Below, piece by piece: positions 43,539 through 51,849 of a stretch of 64,000 bases of DNA (the stretch's first letter is position 1; each line of letters begins with the position of its first letter). The notes under the pieces are model-generated. The model was not told where the DNA came from and did not search any database. It worked only from the letters and a program-made list of their open reading frames with translations. The translations under genes were made by a program, and so were the position numbers. Source of the stretch: NORP294 sp047627915 (GTDB lineage Bacteria; Bacteroidota; Bacteroidia; Flavobacteriales_E; Vicingaceae); assembly GCA_047627915.1 (NCBI GenBank), contig JBLHTZ010000002.1, positions 1 through 64,000 of the forward strand, written 5' to 3'.

Positions 43539-45443
43539 ATGGCAAAAGGACAGATTAACGTTCAAACGGAGAACATCTTTCCAATTATCAAGCAATTTTT
43601 ATATTCTGATCAGGAGATATTCTTGAGGGAGTTGGTTTCAAATGCAACCGACGCCACTCAAAAATTGAAAACATTAAGCAACATTGGTGAAGTAAAAGGC
43701 GACATTGGTGAAACGCAAATGGAAGTAAAGGTTGATGAGAAGGCAAAAACACTTACTTTTTCTGACCGTGGAATTGGGATGACTGAGGAAGAAGTTGATA
43801 AATACATCAATCAAATTGCATTTTCAGGTGCAGAAGAATTTTTAGAAAAATACAAAGACAAGGCAAGTGTAATTGGTCACTTTGGCTTAGGCTTCTACTC
43901 TTCCTTCATGGTGGCAGAAAAAGTTGAGATTTTTTCAAAATCATACAAAAAAGGTAGCAAGGCTGTTAAGTGGGAATGCGATGGAAGTCCAAACTTTACC
44001 TTAGAAGAAGATGATACTAGAAAGGAACGTGGAACGGATATAGTATTGCATATTTCGGATGACTCAAAAGAATATCTAAGCGAGCATAAAATCAGAGAAT
44101 TACTTGATAAGTATTGCAAGTTTATGGCGGTGCCAATTAAGTTTGGAACAAAGGAGATTAATGACCCAGAGCACGAACCAAAAACAACTAAAGATAAAGA
44201 CGGGAAAGAGACTAAAGAAGCTCATAGACAAATTACGGTTGATGATATCATCAACAACCCAGAGCCAGCGTGGACTAAAATGCCAGCAGACTTAAGTGAC
44301 GAGGACTATAAGAACTTCTACCGAGAGCTGTACCCAATGAACTTTGAGGAGTCATTATTTCACATTCACTTGAATGTAGATTACCCTTTTAACTTAACAG
44401 GAGTGCTATATTTTCCTAAGTTGAAGAAAAACTTAGAGGTTCAAAAGGATAAAATTCAATTGTACAGTAATCAGGTCTTTGTAACTGATTCAGTAGAAGG
44501 GATTGTCCCGGACTTCTTAACTCTACTTCACGGTGTAATTGATTCTCCAGACATTCCATTGAACGTTTCAAGGTCTTACTTGCAAGCGGATAGTAGTGTG
44601 AAGAAAATATCAAACTATATTTCAAAGAAAGTCGCGGATAAGTTAGAAGAACTTTTTAAGAAAGATCGGAAAGCATTTGAATCGAAGTGGGATGATATTA
44701 AGATTTTCATTGAGTATGGTATTCTTTCTGATGAGAAGTTTGCAAAGAAAGCGGAGAAGTTTATGTTGCTTAAAAATGTAGATGGAGAATACTTCACTGC
44801 TGATGAATACAAAACAAAAATTGAAGTAAACCAAACGGATAAAGATTCAAAAGTAGTTTACTTGTATACTTCGGATAAGGATTTGCAATACAGTTATATT
44901 GATGCTGCAAAAACCAAAGGGTACGATGTATTACTAATGGACTCTCCTTTAACTGCTCACCTGGTTGGAAAGTTAGAGCAAGCAGACTCAAACACTACTT
45001 TTACAAGAGTTGATGGAGATACAATTGATAAGTTAATCCAGAAAGATGAAGAAGTTACTTCTAAATTAACAGAAGAAGATCAAAATACATTGAAGCCGGT
45101 GATTGAAGAGGTGGTCAACAAGAACACATTTACTGTTAATTTTGTGAGCCTAGGTGAAACAGATGCTCCAATGACGGTTACACAAGCTGAATTCATGAGA
45201 AGAATGAAGGACATGAGTGCCATGGGTGGTGGCGGAATGATGGGGATGGGTAACATGCCCGACATGTATAATTTGTCGGTAAACTCAAATCATCCATTGA
45301 TTAGTAAAATCTTAGCTGAGAAAGACGAAGCGAAGCGAAAAGATATGACAAAGCAAGCTGCTGATTTAGCTTTATTATCTCAGAACCTTTTGAAGGGAGA
45401 AGAGCTTAGTAAATTCATTAAGAGAAGCGTTTCTCTCATCTAA
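43539..45443 (+). CDS. htpG: Molecular chaperone HtpG (Hsp90)
   Basis: This is the bacterial Hsp90 dimeric ATPase chaperone, 634 residues. The N-terminal GHKL ATPase domain has FLRELVSNATDATQKLK, DRGIGMTEEEVDKYINQIA and VIGHFGLGFYSSFMVAEKVE. The middle domain shows NFEESLFHIHLNVDYPFNLT and LPLNVSRSYLQ-like segments (IPLNVSRSYLQAD). The C-terminal domain includes a methionine- and glycine-rich stretch (MSAMGGGGMMGMGNMPDM) before the dimerisation end. It is monocistronic, behind a sigma-54-like promoter, and followed by a hairpin. Confidence 0.97.
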   Translation: MAKGQINVQTENIFPIIKQFLYSDQEIFLRELVSNATDATQKLKTLSNIGEVKGDIGETQMEVKVDEKAKTLTFSDRGIGMTEEEVDKYINQIAFSGAEEFLEKYKDKASVIGHFGLGFYSSFMVAEKVEIFSKSYKKGSKAVKWECDGSPNFTLEEDDTRKERGTDIVLHISDDSKEYLSEHKIRELLDKYCKFMAVPIKFGTKEINDPEHEPKTTKDKDGKETKEAHRQITVDDIINNPEPAWTKMPADLSDEDYKNFYRELYPMNFEESLFHIHLNVDYPFNLTGVLYFPKLKKNLEVQKDKIQLYSNQVFVTDSVEGIVPDFLTLLHGVIDSPDIPLNVSRSYLQADSSVKKISNYISKKVADKLEELFKKDRKAFESKWDDIKIFIEYGILSDEKFAKKAEKFMLLKNVDGEYFTADEYKTKIEVNQTDKDSKVVYLYTSDKDLQYSYIDAAKTKGYDVLLMDSPLTAHLVGKLEQADSNTTFTRVDGDTIDKLIQKDEEVTSKLTEEDQNTLKPVIEEVVNKNTFTVNFVSLGETDAPMTVTQAEFMRRMKDMSAMGGGGMMGMGNMPDMYNLSVNSNHPLISKILAEKDEAKRKDMTKQAADLALLSQNLLKGEELSKFIKRSVSLI

Positions 45444-45491
45444 AAATCATTTCGAATGATTGTAGAGTTGAAATTATTTTATTGACAAAAG

Positions 45492-45538
45492 TCCTCAAGT
45501 TATAATCTGAAAATTAGATAGAAGCTTGAGGATTTTTT
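45492..45538 (+). terminator. Probable terminator after htpG
   Basis: TCCTCAAG (45492-45499) pairs with CTTGAGGA (45525-45532) across a 25-base loop that can itself form a short inner stem, followed by six Ts (45533-45538). The loop is long for an intrinsic terminator, but the position fits. Confidence 0.65.
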
Positions 45539-45626
45539 ATACCTTTCGACCAACACAGTCACCACTCATAAATTCTAAATACGAACGAATAGAATTGTGA
45601 TTAACTTAACAACAAATAAAACCAAA

Positions 45627-46205
45627 ATGAAAAAAATTAAAAACATAATAGTAGCATTTTTAGCTGTCGCAACATTAAGTTCTTGTGGATACAATGAAAT
45701 GGTGGCAAAGCAAGAAAGCGTAGGAGGGCAATGGGCTCAAGTAGAAACTTCTTATCAAAGACGAGCGGACTTAATTCCAAACTTAGTATCAACTGTTAAG
45801 GGATATGCAGAGTTTGAAAAGTCGACGTTTGTTGAAGTAACAGAAGCTCGTTCAAAGGCAACCTCAATGAGCATAAACGTTGAAGATTTAACTCCTGAGA
45901 ATATGGCCAAGTTTCAAGATGCCCAGAGCCAATTGAGTGGGTCTTTATCAAGATTGATGGCAACTTTTGAACGTTACCCAGACTTGAAAGCCAATCAAAA
46001 CTTTTTGGAGTTACAGGCTCAGTTAGAAGGCACGGAGAATAGAATCTCAGTAGAGCGCATGAGGTTTAATGAGGTTACAAAAGATTACAATACATATATC
46101 AAACAGTTTCCAAGAAACATATACGCAGGTTGGTTTGATTTTGAGAAAAAGGGATATTTTGAAGCTGAAGCAGGTTCGGAAAAAGCACCAAAAGTAGAAT
46201 TTTAG
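45627..46205 (+). CDS. lemA: LemA family lipoprotein
   Basis: This is an envelope protein of unknown mechanism. I choose the ATG at 45627 (192 residues): it begins MKKIKNIIVAFLAVATLSSC with a lipobox cysteine C20, whereas the longer frame needs a GTG 30 bases upstream. The LemA signature follows: QESVGGQWAQVETSYQRRAD, LIPNLVSTVKGYAEFE, VTEARSKA, and the coiled-coil helix ending in RFNEVTKDYNTYIKQFPRN. It is one base ahead of a TPM gene. LemA with two TPM genes is a recurrent Bacteroidota arrangement. Confidence 0.94.
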   Translation: MKKIKNIIVAFLAVATLSSCGYNEMVAKQESVGGQWAQVETSYQRRADLIPNLVSTVKGYAEFEKSTFVEVTEARSKATSMSINVEDLTPENMAKFQDAQSQLSGSLSRLMATFERYPDLKANQNFLELQAQLEGTENRISVERMRFNEVTKDYNTYIKQFPRNIYAGWFDFEKKGYFEAEAGSEKAPKVEF

Positions 46206-46206
46206 G

Positions 46207-46644
46207 ATGGCGAAAGATATATTTACAGAAGCTGATCAACAGCAAATTAGAGAGGCCATACAAGAGGCGGAGTTAAATACTTCAGGTGAAGTAAAGATTC
46301 ACATCGAGCGAAAACTCAAAGAGAATGTGATGGATCGAGCGTCTCACGTTTTCGAGCAATTGGAACTTCATGAGACCAAGCTTCGCAATGGAGTATTGAT
46401 TTATTTGGCCTTTGAATCGAAAGAGTTTGCCATTTTGGGCGATGTTGGAATCAACCAAAAAGTACCGAAAGGATTTTGGGATTCAACGTCCTTACTAATG
46501 TTAGAGGAGTTTAAAAAGGGAAATTTTGTAGAAGGTTTAATTGCAGGAGCGAAAGAAGCAGGGTTGCAGTTGAAAGCTCATTTTCCTTATCAAAAAGGAG
46601 ATATTAATGAATTGTCAGACGATATTTCGTTTGGAAAAAACTAA
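46207..46644 (+). CDS. TPM domain protein (soluble, short form)
   Basis: This 145-residue protein has no signal peptide or membrane segment. It is a stand-alone TPM domain (the YgcG/Psb32/MOLO-1 type fold): SGEVKIHIERKLKENVMDRA, then RNGVLIYLAFESKEFAILGDVGINQKVP without a membrane anchor. It lies one base after lemA and 4 bases before a second TPM gene with signal peptide and membrane segment. Some TPM proteins have weak phosphatase activity or assist photosystem repair in other organisms; the role here is unknown. Confidence 0.88.
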   Translation: MAKDIFTEADQQQIREAIQEAELNTSGEVKIHIERKLKENVMDRASHVFEQLELHETKLRNGVLIYLAFESKEFAILGDVGINQKVPKGFWDSTSLLMLEEFKKGNFVEGLIAGAKEAGLQLKAHFPYQKGDINELSDDISFGKN

Positions 46645-46648
46645 GCCG

Positions 46649-47467
46649 ATGAGAAAAAACATACTCACATTTATTCTTTTAGTTTCTTCTTTTTCATCAA
46701 TTGTTGCTCAAAGTTGCGTTCCTGAAAAGCAGAATCCTCCTAAATTGGTGAATGATTTTGCTAATGTATTATCGCCCTCGTTTGAAAATCAATTAGAAAG
46801 TTATCTTATTGGTTTTAACGACACGACTTCTACTCAAATTGCTCTGGTAACAGTAAATGACTTGTGCGGGGAAGAACCTTCGTTCTTTGCGTTTGAACTC
46901 GGTGAAAAATGGGGTGTTGGTGATGCTAAGTTTGACAACGGGATTGTAATTCTTTTTAAACCGAAGCAAGCAAATTCAAAAGGAGAGGTCTTTATAGCTA
47001 CAGGTTATGGCCTTGAAGGAATTTTACCTGATGCCATTAGTAAGCGAATTGTTGAGAATGAGATGATACCCTATTTTAAAAGTGGTCAAATCGAGCAGGG
47101 TCTACTTCAAGGAATTCAAACCGTTGTAGAAATTACAGGAGGAGAATATTCAGCTGAAAATTACAATTCAAAAGGCAGAGGAGGTGCAAAAGGAAAGTTT
47201 CCTTTTGCAATAGTGGCAGCATTACTCGTTTTTATTGGTCTAATGGTGTTTAAGAACATCGGTAGAGCAAGGAAATATGCAAATACCAACAATACTTCTC
47301 TTTGGATGGCACTTTGGTTAATGGGTTCTGTAAATAGAGGTCATAGTGGTTCTTACGGGAACTTTACGAGCGGAAGAGGCGGCTTCGGAGGTGGCTCAGG
47401 TGGAGGCGGCTTCGGCGGTTTTGGTGGAGGCTCATTTGGTGGAGGTGGAGCAGGAGGAAGCTGGTAG
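46649..47467 (+). CDS. TPM domain membrane protein with glycine-rich tail (YgcG-like)
   Basis: I take the ATG at 46649 (272 residues), which gives a signal peptide (MRKNILTFILLVSSFSSIVA). The longer in-frame version would overlap the previous gene and bury the signal. The TPM domain (about residues 35-160) has LVNDFANVLSPSFENQLESY, DNGIVILFKPKQ and ATGYGLEGILPDAISKRIV. One membrane segment follows near residue 190 (FAIVAALLVFIGLMVF), and the end is a Gly/Ser/Phe-rich tail typical of YgcG proteins. It is the third gene of the lemA operon and precedes a bidirectional terminator. Confidence 0.92.
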   Translation: MRKNILTFILLVSSFSSIVAQSCVPEKQNPPKLVNDFANVLSPSFENQLESYLIGFNDTTSTQIALVTVNDLCGEEPSFFAFELGEKWGVGDAKFDNGIVILFKPKQANSKGEVFIATGYGLEGILPDAISKRIVENEMIPYFKSGQIEQGLLQGIQTVVEITGGEYSAENYNSKGRGGAKGKFPFAIVAALLVFIGLMVFKNIGRARKYANTNNTSLWMALWLMGSVNRGHSGSYGNFTSGRGGFGGGSGGGGFGGFGGGSFGGGGAGGSW

Positions 47468-47576
47468 GAGTAGAATTACGAATTGTTGAATCCTAATCTG
47501 AGCTATTTAGTATTTTTTTAGACAGTTTGGGCCTCGGTCACTTTGCATTTATTTTTTTGTTAAAAGTATTGACATA

Positions 47577-47610
47577 AAAAAGCCGCCTCGGTTACTGGAG
47601 GCGGCTTTTT
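47577..47610. terminator. Bidirectional terminator between the lemA/TPM operon and the sigma factor gene
   Basis: AAAAAGCCGCCTC (47577-47589) is the perfect complement of GAGGCGGCTTTTT (47598-47610), with an 8-base loop. The A-tract on one side and the T-tract on the other let it end transcripts from both convergent genes. Confidence 0.95.
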
Positions 47611-47671
47611 TATTGAATCAATTCATTTGTTGCACTGAGCGACAGAGTTTGCGCTGAGCTCAGCCGAAGTG

Positions 47672-48535
47672 TTATAAATACGTTTGAAGGTTCGTTTGAT
47701 TCGAAACTCTTCTTAGTCTTCTTAATCCTCTTTCTTTAATCTGACGGATTCTTTCTCTTGTTAAGCCAAAAGTATTTCCAATTTCTTCTAATGTCATTTC
47801 ACTTGCTCCACCTAAACCGTAGAATAAACGAATAACTTCAGCTTCCATGCCTTTTAAATAAGCCAATGTTCTTTCTAAATCTTGAGAAAGAGATTCTTGT
47901 AAAAGATTGTCTGCAGGATCAGGAGTGTCAGAATTTTGGAGAACACTCACCAAACTATTATTGTCATCATCGTTGCTCATAGGAGCATCGATAGAAACTT
48001 GTTTTTTAGACATCTTCAAAGACATTTCAACCTTTGCTACGTCCATTTCTGTCAAGTCTGACAATTCGTCTGCTGTTGGAGTTCTTTCGTTCTTTTGCTC
48101 AAATTCATTTGAAGCCTTACTAATTTTTTGAATCTCTCCCAATCGGTTGTGCGGCAAACGAATGGTTCTAGAGTTATCAGCTGCAGCTTTCAAAATGCTT
48201 TGACGAATCCACCATACTGCGTAAGAGATAAATTTAAACCCCTTTGTATGGTCATACCTTTTTGCTGCTTCAATTAGACCAAGGTTTCCCTCGTTAATTA
48301 AATCTTCTAAGGTAAGGCCAGTGTTTTGGTATTGTTTAGCAACCGAAATAACGAAACGCAAGTTAGCTCTAACTAACCTGTTCAACGCTCTTTCATCACC
48401 ACTTTGAATTTTAATTGCCAACTCTACTTCTTCCTCGGCAGTAATCATCTCTTCCTTAGAAACATCTTGAAGATATTTCTCTAAAGACTTACTTTCCCTT
48501 TTGGTGATCTGCTGACTAATTTTTAGTTGTCTCAT
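47672..48535 (-). CDS. rpoD: Primary RNA polymerase sigma factor (Bacteroidota RpoD type)
   Basis: This is the housekeeping sigma factor, which recognises the unusual -33/-7 promoters of Bacteroidota. I choose the ATG at 48535 (287 residues), which gives the conserved MRQLKISQQITKRESKSLEK; the frame to 48574 adds a stretch unlike the family. There is no long region 1.1. Region 1.2-2 shows the AEEEVELAIKIQSGDERALN stretch, region 2.3-2.4 YAVWWIRQSILKA, region 3 and region 4.2 TLEEIGNTFGLTRERIRQIK. It is convergent with the TPM operon, with a bidirectional terminator between. Confidence 0.95.
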   Translation of the reverse strand: MRQLKISQQITKRESKSLEKYLQDVSKEEMITAEEEVELAIKIQSGDERALNRLVRANLRFVISVAKQYQNTGLTLEDLINEGNLGLIEAAKRYDHTKGFKFISYAVWWIRQSILKAAADNSRTIRLPHNRLGEIQKISKASNEFEQKNERTPTADELSDLTEMDVAKVEMSLKMSKKQVSIDAPMSNDDDNNSLVSVLQNSDTPDPADNLLQESLSQDLERTLAYLKGMEAEVIRLFYGLGGASEMTLEEIGNTFGLTRERIRQIKERGLRRLRRVSNQTNLQTYL

Positions 48536-48595
48536 ATTTTTCTGTTTCTTTATCCAACACTTTACCCATAGCAATAATCATGCTAAGTATTTGTG

Positions 48596-49027
48596 TTATT
48601 TTTTTGACACCACACTTTTACTATGTTCGTGCTTTATGTTCCATTCTTTACCAAATATATTCGGCAAGTAACGGTTGTAAAGCTTCAATCTAACTTTTCC
48701 TACTTTGTCAATTTCTTTTTCAATCGGTTCTCCTGTAAACTCATAGCAGTTAATTTGCGGATGCAGTTGTATATAACGTTGCACTATTTTTACTATGGTT
48801 GACATTACTCTGTACACCTCGAACTTATTGGTCATGCTATATTCTTCGCCGTCAAACTCATCGTTAAGTACTCCAAATACAATTGAAGTATTCAAAACGT
48901 TGTGTTGTTTTCTTCCAAACCTGACTTCATACTGTATACCACTATCTGTAGTAAAATAGTAAGCAGAGCCACTCTCGATTGGTGGAGGAATGATGTCATA
49001 TTTCGGTTGTAGACTTCGCAATTCCAA
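48596..49027 (-). CDS. Conserved-looking protein of unknown function upstream of the sigma factor gene
   Basis: I do not recognise the family. The 143-residue protein starts at a TTG (49027): the frame is closed by a stop 12 bases further upstream and no early ATG exists. It has no signal peptide or membrane segment. The sequence looks like a single alpha/beta domain: a strand pair (YYFTTDSGIQYEVRFGRK), a segment with FGVLNDEFDGEEYSMTNKFE, a helix VYRVMSTIVKIVQRYIQLHP and a terminal GKVRLKLYNRYLPNIF, ending in a basic tail. It is on the same strand, 60 bases upstream of rpoD. Confidence 0.7.
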   Translation of the reverse strand: MELRSLQPKYDIIPPPIESGSAYYFTTDSGIQYEVRFGRKQHNVLNTSIVFGVLNDEFDGEEYSMTNKFEVYRVMSTIVKIVQRYIQLHPQINCYEFTGEPIEKEIDKVGKVRLKLYNRYLPNIFGKEWNIKHEHSKSVVSKK

Positions 49028-49129
49028 TGTGCAAAATTAGTTAATAAAAAGCAGTTTTAAAATTTTATTAAACTACATACTAAGGAACATCAAATTCCTA
49101 ATTTTATTACTTCTTAAACGTTAAATATT

Positions 49130-49885
49130 ATGAAAGGTTGGGCGAAATGGATTGGGGCGTTAATTGGATTCTCATTTTTTAAATTTCCGGGTGCGATTTT
49201 GGGCTTTATTGTTGGCAGCTTGTTCGATAGAAGAGGTTCTGTGGAATGGGATGAGCAGTTTTCAAGAGATAGATATACAGGTCAGCAGGCGTACCAAAGA
49301 ACTGCAACCGGCGACTTTTCGGCAAGTCTTTTAGTGCTAACAGCAGCTGTAATGAAAGCCGACGGGAAGATTTTGAAATCTGAATTGGAGTATGTAAAAC
49401 GATTTTACACGCAACAATTTGGAGAGGCAAAAACAAAAGAACAAATGCGAACCCTGCGGGATTTATTGAAAAGTCCAATTGATGCTCGAACGGTAGGGCA
49501 TCAAATCCGATATCAAATGCAGTATGCAAGTCGCTTGCAATTGCTGCACTATATGTTTGGTATTGCAAAAGCAGATGGCCATATAAGCGATAGTGAGGTG
49601 TCTGCTATTCAGCGAATAGCCGGGTTTTTGGGTATTAGTGTTGCTGATTTTCAGTCGATAAAAGCTATGTTTGTTCGAGAAACCGGTGGAGATTTTAAAA
49701 TTTTAGAAATTACACAAGATGCTACAGATGATGAGATTAAAAAAGCATATCGTAAAATGGCTATGAAATACCATCCTGATAAAGTGAATCACTTAGGTGA
49801 GGAAGTCAAGGTTCAGGCTGAAGATAAATTTAAAAAGGTTCAGGAAGCGTATGAAAATATAAAGAAGGTGAGGGGTTTCTCTTGA
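49130..49885 (+). CDS. DjlA-like co-chaperone with TerB and J domains
   Basis: This is a membrane-associated J-domain protein of 251 residues. The N-terminus has a glycine-rich hydrophobic segment (about 3-30, WIGALIGFSFFKFPGAILGF), the DjlA-type membrane anchor. The TerB-like helical domain (about 60-180) has MKADGKILKSELEYVKRF and IAKADGHISDSEV, two acidic motifs of the family. The C-terminal J domain (about 188-251) carries the HPD triad H215-P216-D217 in YHPDKV. It would recruit DnaK. Its 3' end overlaps a convergent small gene by 46 bases. Confidence 0.92.
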   Translation: MKGWAKWIGALIGFSFFKFPGAILGFIVGSLFDRRGSVEWDEQFSRDRYTGQQAYQRTATGDFSASLLVLTAAVMKADGKILKSELEYVKRFYTQQFGEAKTKEQMRTLRDLLKSPIDARTVGHQIRYQMQYASRLQLLHYMFGIAKADGHISDSEVSAIQRIAGFLGISVADFQSIKAMFVRETGGDFKILEITQDATDDEIKKAYRKMAMKYHPDKVNHLGEEVKVQAEDKFKKVQEAYENIKKVRGFS

Positions 49886-50139
49886 TGATAAGTGGTTTCA
49901 TTCATTTGATTTTTCCCCTTCAATAATTCCTCACTTGTTTTGGTTGAATTTTTTTCTTTATTCTTCGGTAGCGGTTTTACAAATTTAAATAAGCTAAAAT
50001 CATAGCGCTCAACTTTCTTTTTTTGAGTTGGAGTGTTTTCTTTTTGCGGATGATTTAACCGGATTTCAACTTTATTTGTTGCAAATCCATAAACGCAAAA
50101 ACCAATTGTGCAAACAGCAGAAAGGATTAACTTTTTCAT
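49840..50139 (-). CDS. Small exported protein of unknown function
   Basis: This 99-residue protein has a clear signal peptide (MKKLILSAVCTIGFCVYGFA, cleaved near residue 21). The mature part is rich in Lys, Asn, Pro and Thr, with ERYDFSLFKFVKPLPKNKE in the middle. No family is recognised. The last 15 codons overlap the 3' end of the DjlA-like gene on the other strand, so the C-terminus may be partly fortuitous. The signal peptide and the independent 116-base upstream gap argue that the gene is real. Confidence 0.6.
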   Translation of the reverse strand: MKKLILSAVCTIGFCVYGFATNKVEIRLNHPQKENTPTQKKKVERYDFSLFKFVKPLPKNKEKNSTKTSEELLKGKNQMNETTYHQEKPLTFFIFSYAS

Positions 50140-50255
50140 ATGCTTAAATTTAGTCCATCGAAAATAACAAAAACTGCCGAAATGACAATGGCTAATTATT
50201 TGTATGGTATAATTTTAACAAAAAGTAAGTTAGTATAAACAACAAATAAAAGTGA

Positions 50256-50984
50256 ATGGACACTTTCGAAAAGAAGAAATTTATTTATAGTGCGGTGTTT
50301 CCTTTCATTTTTGTGCTTTTCATTGTTTTAGTTAAGACAATTGAATTGTATCTTGATACCTCGCTTGTTAGATATGGAATACTTCCAAGAGAGATCTCAG
50401 GATTAAAAGGTATATTGCTTTCTCCTTTTATTCATGGAGATTGGAATCATGTGTTTAATAATTCGCTACCACTTCTTATATTGGGATGGGCGATGTTCTA
50501 CTTTTATAGATCACTGGCACCAAAAGTTATTTTGCTGTCCTTTGTTTTAGTCGGATTGTATACTTGGATTTCTGCTCGTTCTGCATATCATATCGGAGCA
50601 AGTGGATTAGTTTATGCTTTATTTGGATTTTTATTTATCAGTGGATTTTTAAGAAAATACGTGCCATTAGTTGCACTTTCTTTTCTGGTTGCATTTTTAT
50701 ATGGTAGTTTAATCTGGGGTATTCTGCCCTGGGACAAAAGCATAAGTTGGGAGGGGCACTTTTGGGGCTTATTTATTGGGATGGTATTGGCTATTATTTA
50801 TCGCAAACAGGGCCCGCAGAGGAAAGCTTTTGTTTGGCCTGATGAGGACGAAGAAGTGGTTTTAGGAGATTATGTCGATTTTAAAGAAGAGACAGAAAAG
50901 CCTATAAACTCTGCGTACAAGGAACCGGAAGTCGTTTATCATTTTGTGCCTGCCGAAACAAAAGACTCAAAGTTTAAAGAGTAA
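50256..50984 (+). CDS. Rhomboid family intramembrane serine protease (first of three)
   Basis: This membrane protein of 242 residues has about six membrane segments. The catalytic serine is S116 in IGASGLVYALFG and the catalytic histidine H168 in WEGHFWGLFIG; the HGDWNHVFNNSLPLL segment carries the conserved His/Asn region of TM2. The cytosolic C-terminal tail (about 185-242) is acidic. It is transcribed alone. It belongs to a different subtype from the two rhomboid genes at 51850 and 52749. Substrates are unknown. Confidence 0.9.
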   Translation: MDTFEKKKFIYSAVFPFIFVLFIVLVKTIELYLDTSLVRYGILPREISGLKGILLSPFIHGDWNHVFNNSLPLLILGWAMFYFYRSLAPKVILLSFVLVGLYTWISARSAYHIGASGLVYALFGFLFISGFLRKYVPLVALSFLVAFLYGSLIWGILPWDKSISWEGHFWGLFIGMVLAIIYRKQGPQRKAFVWPDEDEEVVLGDYVDFKEETEKPINSAYKEPEVVYHFVPAETKDSKFKE

Positions 50985-51183
50985 AGTAACGATTCAAACG
51001 CTAGGTTGCTAAAGAATACTGTAGTAAGAGTAAGCCATAAATAAAGGTAATTATTAATGTTACTGTAATAGAGCGAATGCGAACAAGCAATATTTCAAAG
51101 TGATTCTGATTTTTATTATCTATCTTGAAATTGATTTTACGACTTCATAATACAGAAGAAAAGTAATAAGACAAAAGTGTTCT

Positions 51184-51767
51184 ATGATGAGAAAAGTTAC
51201 ATTACTTGTATTCTTAGGAGTATTTATTAAATTGAATTTATATGCCCAGACGGATAATGGCATAATTTATTACGATAATGATACTGTTGAGGTTTGATGA
51301 ATATTCCGCGAAATATCTTTGGTGGGCAAGTGAATTATTTAAAATTGCAGTACGGTTTAAAATATTTTGATTCTGACGGGAATAAATATACACTCACACC
51401 AAGTGATGCGAGAGAAATTCAGTTTAATATAGGCTCTGGTGATGTTAAGATGGTTTCAATTTATAATAATATTAGCACTAATCTTATACATAGTTCACCT
51501 CTCTCCTTCATGAAATTATAAATTGATGGAGATTTAAGGTTATTTAGGTTTTACAGGTCTGAAGGTTCGGTAGTTATTATAGATTACTTTTTAGAAAAAG
51601 GAGATGAAGATTCAATAATTGTGAAAGGATTAAAGTTCAGAGCAAACATGGCTAACTATTTTAGTGATTGTCCTGAGCTTTCTAGGATGATTGAAAAAAT
51701 GGAATTGACAAGGAGAGATTTAGTAGCAATAATAGGTTTTTATAATTCTAAATGTACTATAAATTAG
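51184..51767 (+). pseudogene. Broken gene for a small exported protein (one frameshift, one in-frame stop)
   Basis: The start at 51184 encodes a signal peptide (MMRKVTLLVFLGVFIKLNLY, then AQ) and NGIIYYDNDTVEV, then hits TGA at 51295. Insertion of one T in the TTT run at 51293-51295 would join it to the next frame (LMNIPRNIFGGQVNYLKLQY), which runs to a TAA at 51519. Reading through this TAA, the same frame stays open for 81 more codons (IDGDLRLFRFYRSEG to FYNSKCTIN) to the TAG at 51765. Two independent lesions in one otherwise continuous protein of about 193 residues indicate a pseudogene. The family is unknown. Confidence 0.82.
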
Positions 51768-51849
51768 AGTAGTTGAATCAATCTGTAGGTTACAATTTGA
51801 ACAGAGGATAGCGTACATGCCACTTTGAACCTTAATCTTTCAGCTAAAT

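Noticed and set aside
46607..46648. An upstream start (46607) for the second TPM protein, fused to a leader overlapping the first TPM gene
   Set aside because: The ATG at 46649 gives an immediate clean signal peptide; the longer version would bury it and overlap the preceding gene.
50985..51183. A short hydrophobic frame on the minus strand in the gap after the first rhomboid gene
   Set aside because: It has no ATG, about 40 codons, no recognisable family and no supporting leader; I see no gene in this 199-base gap.
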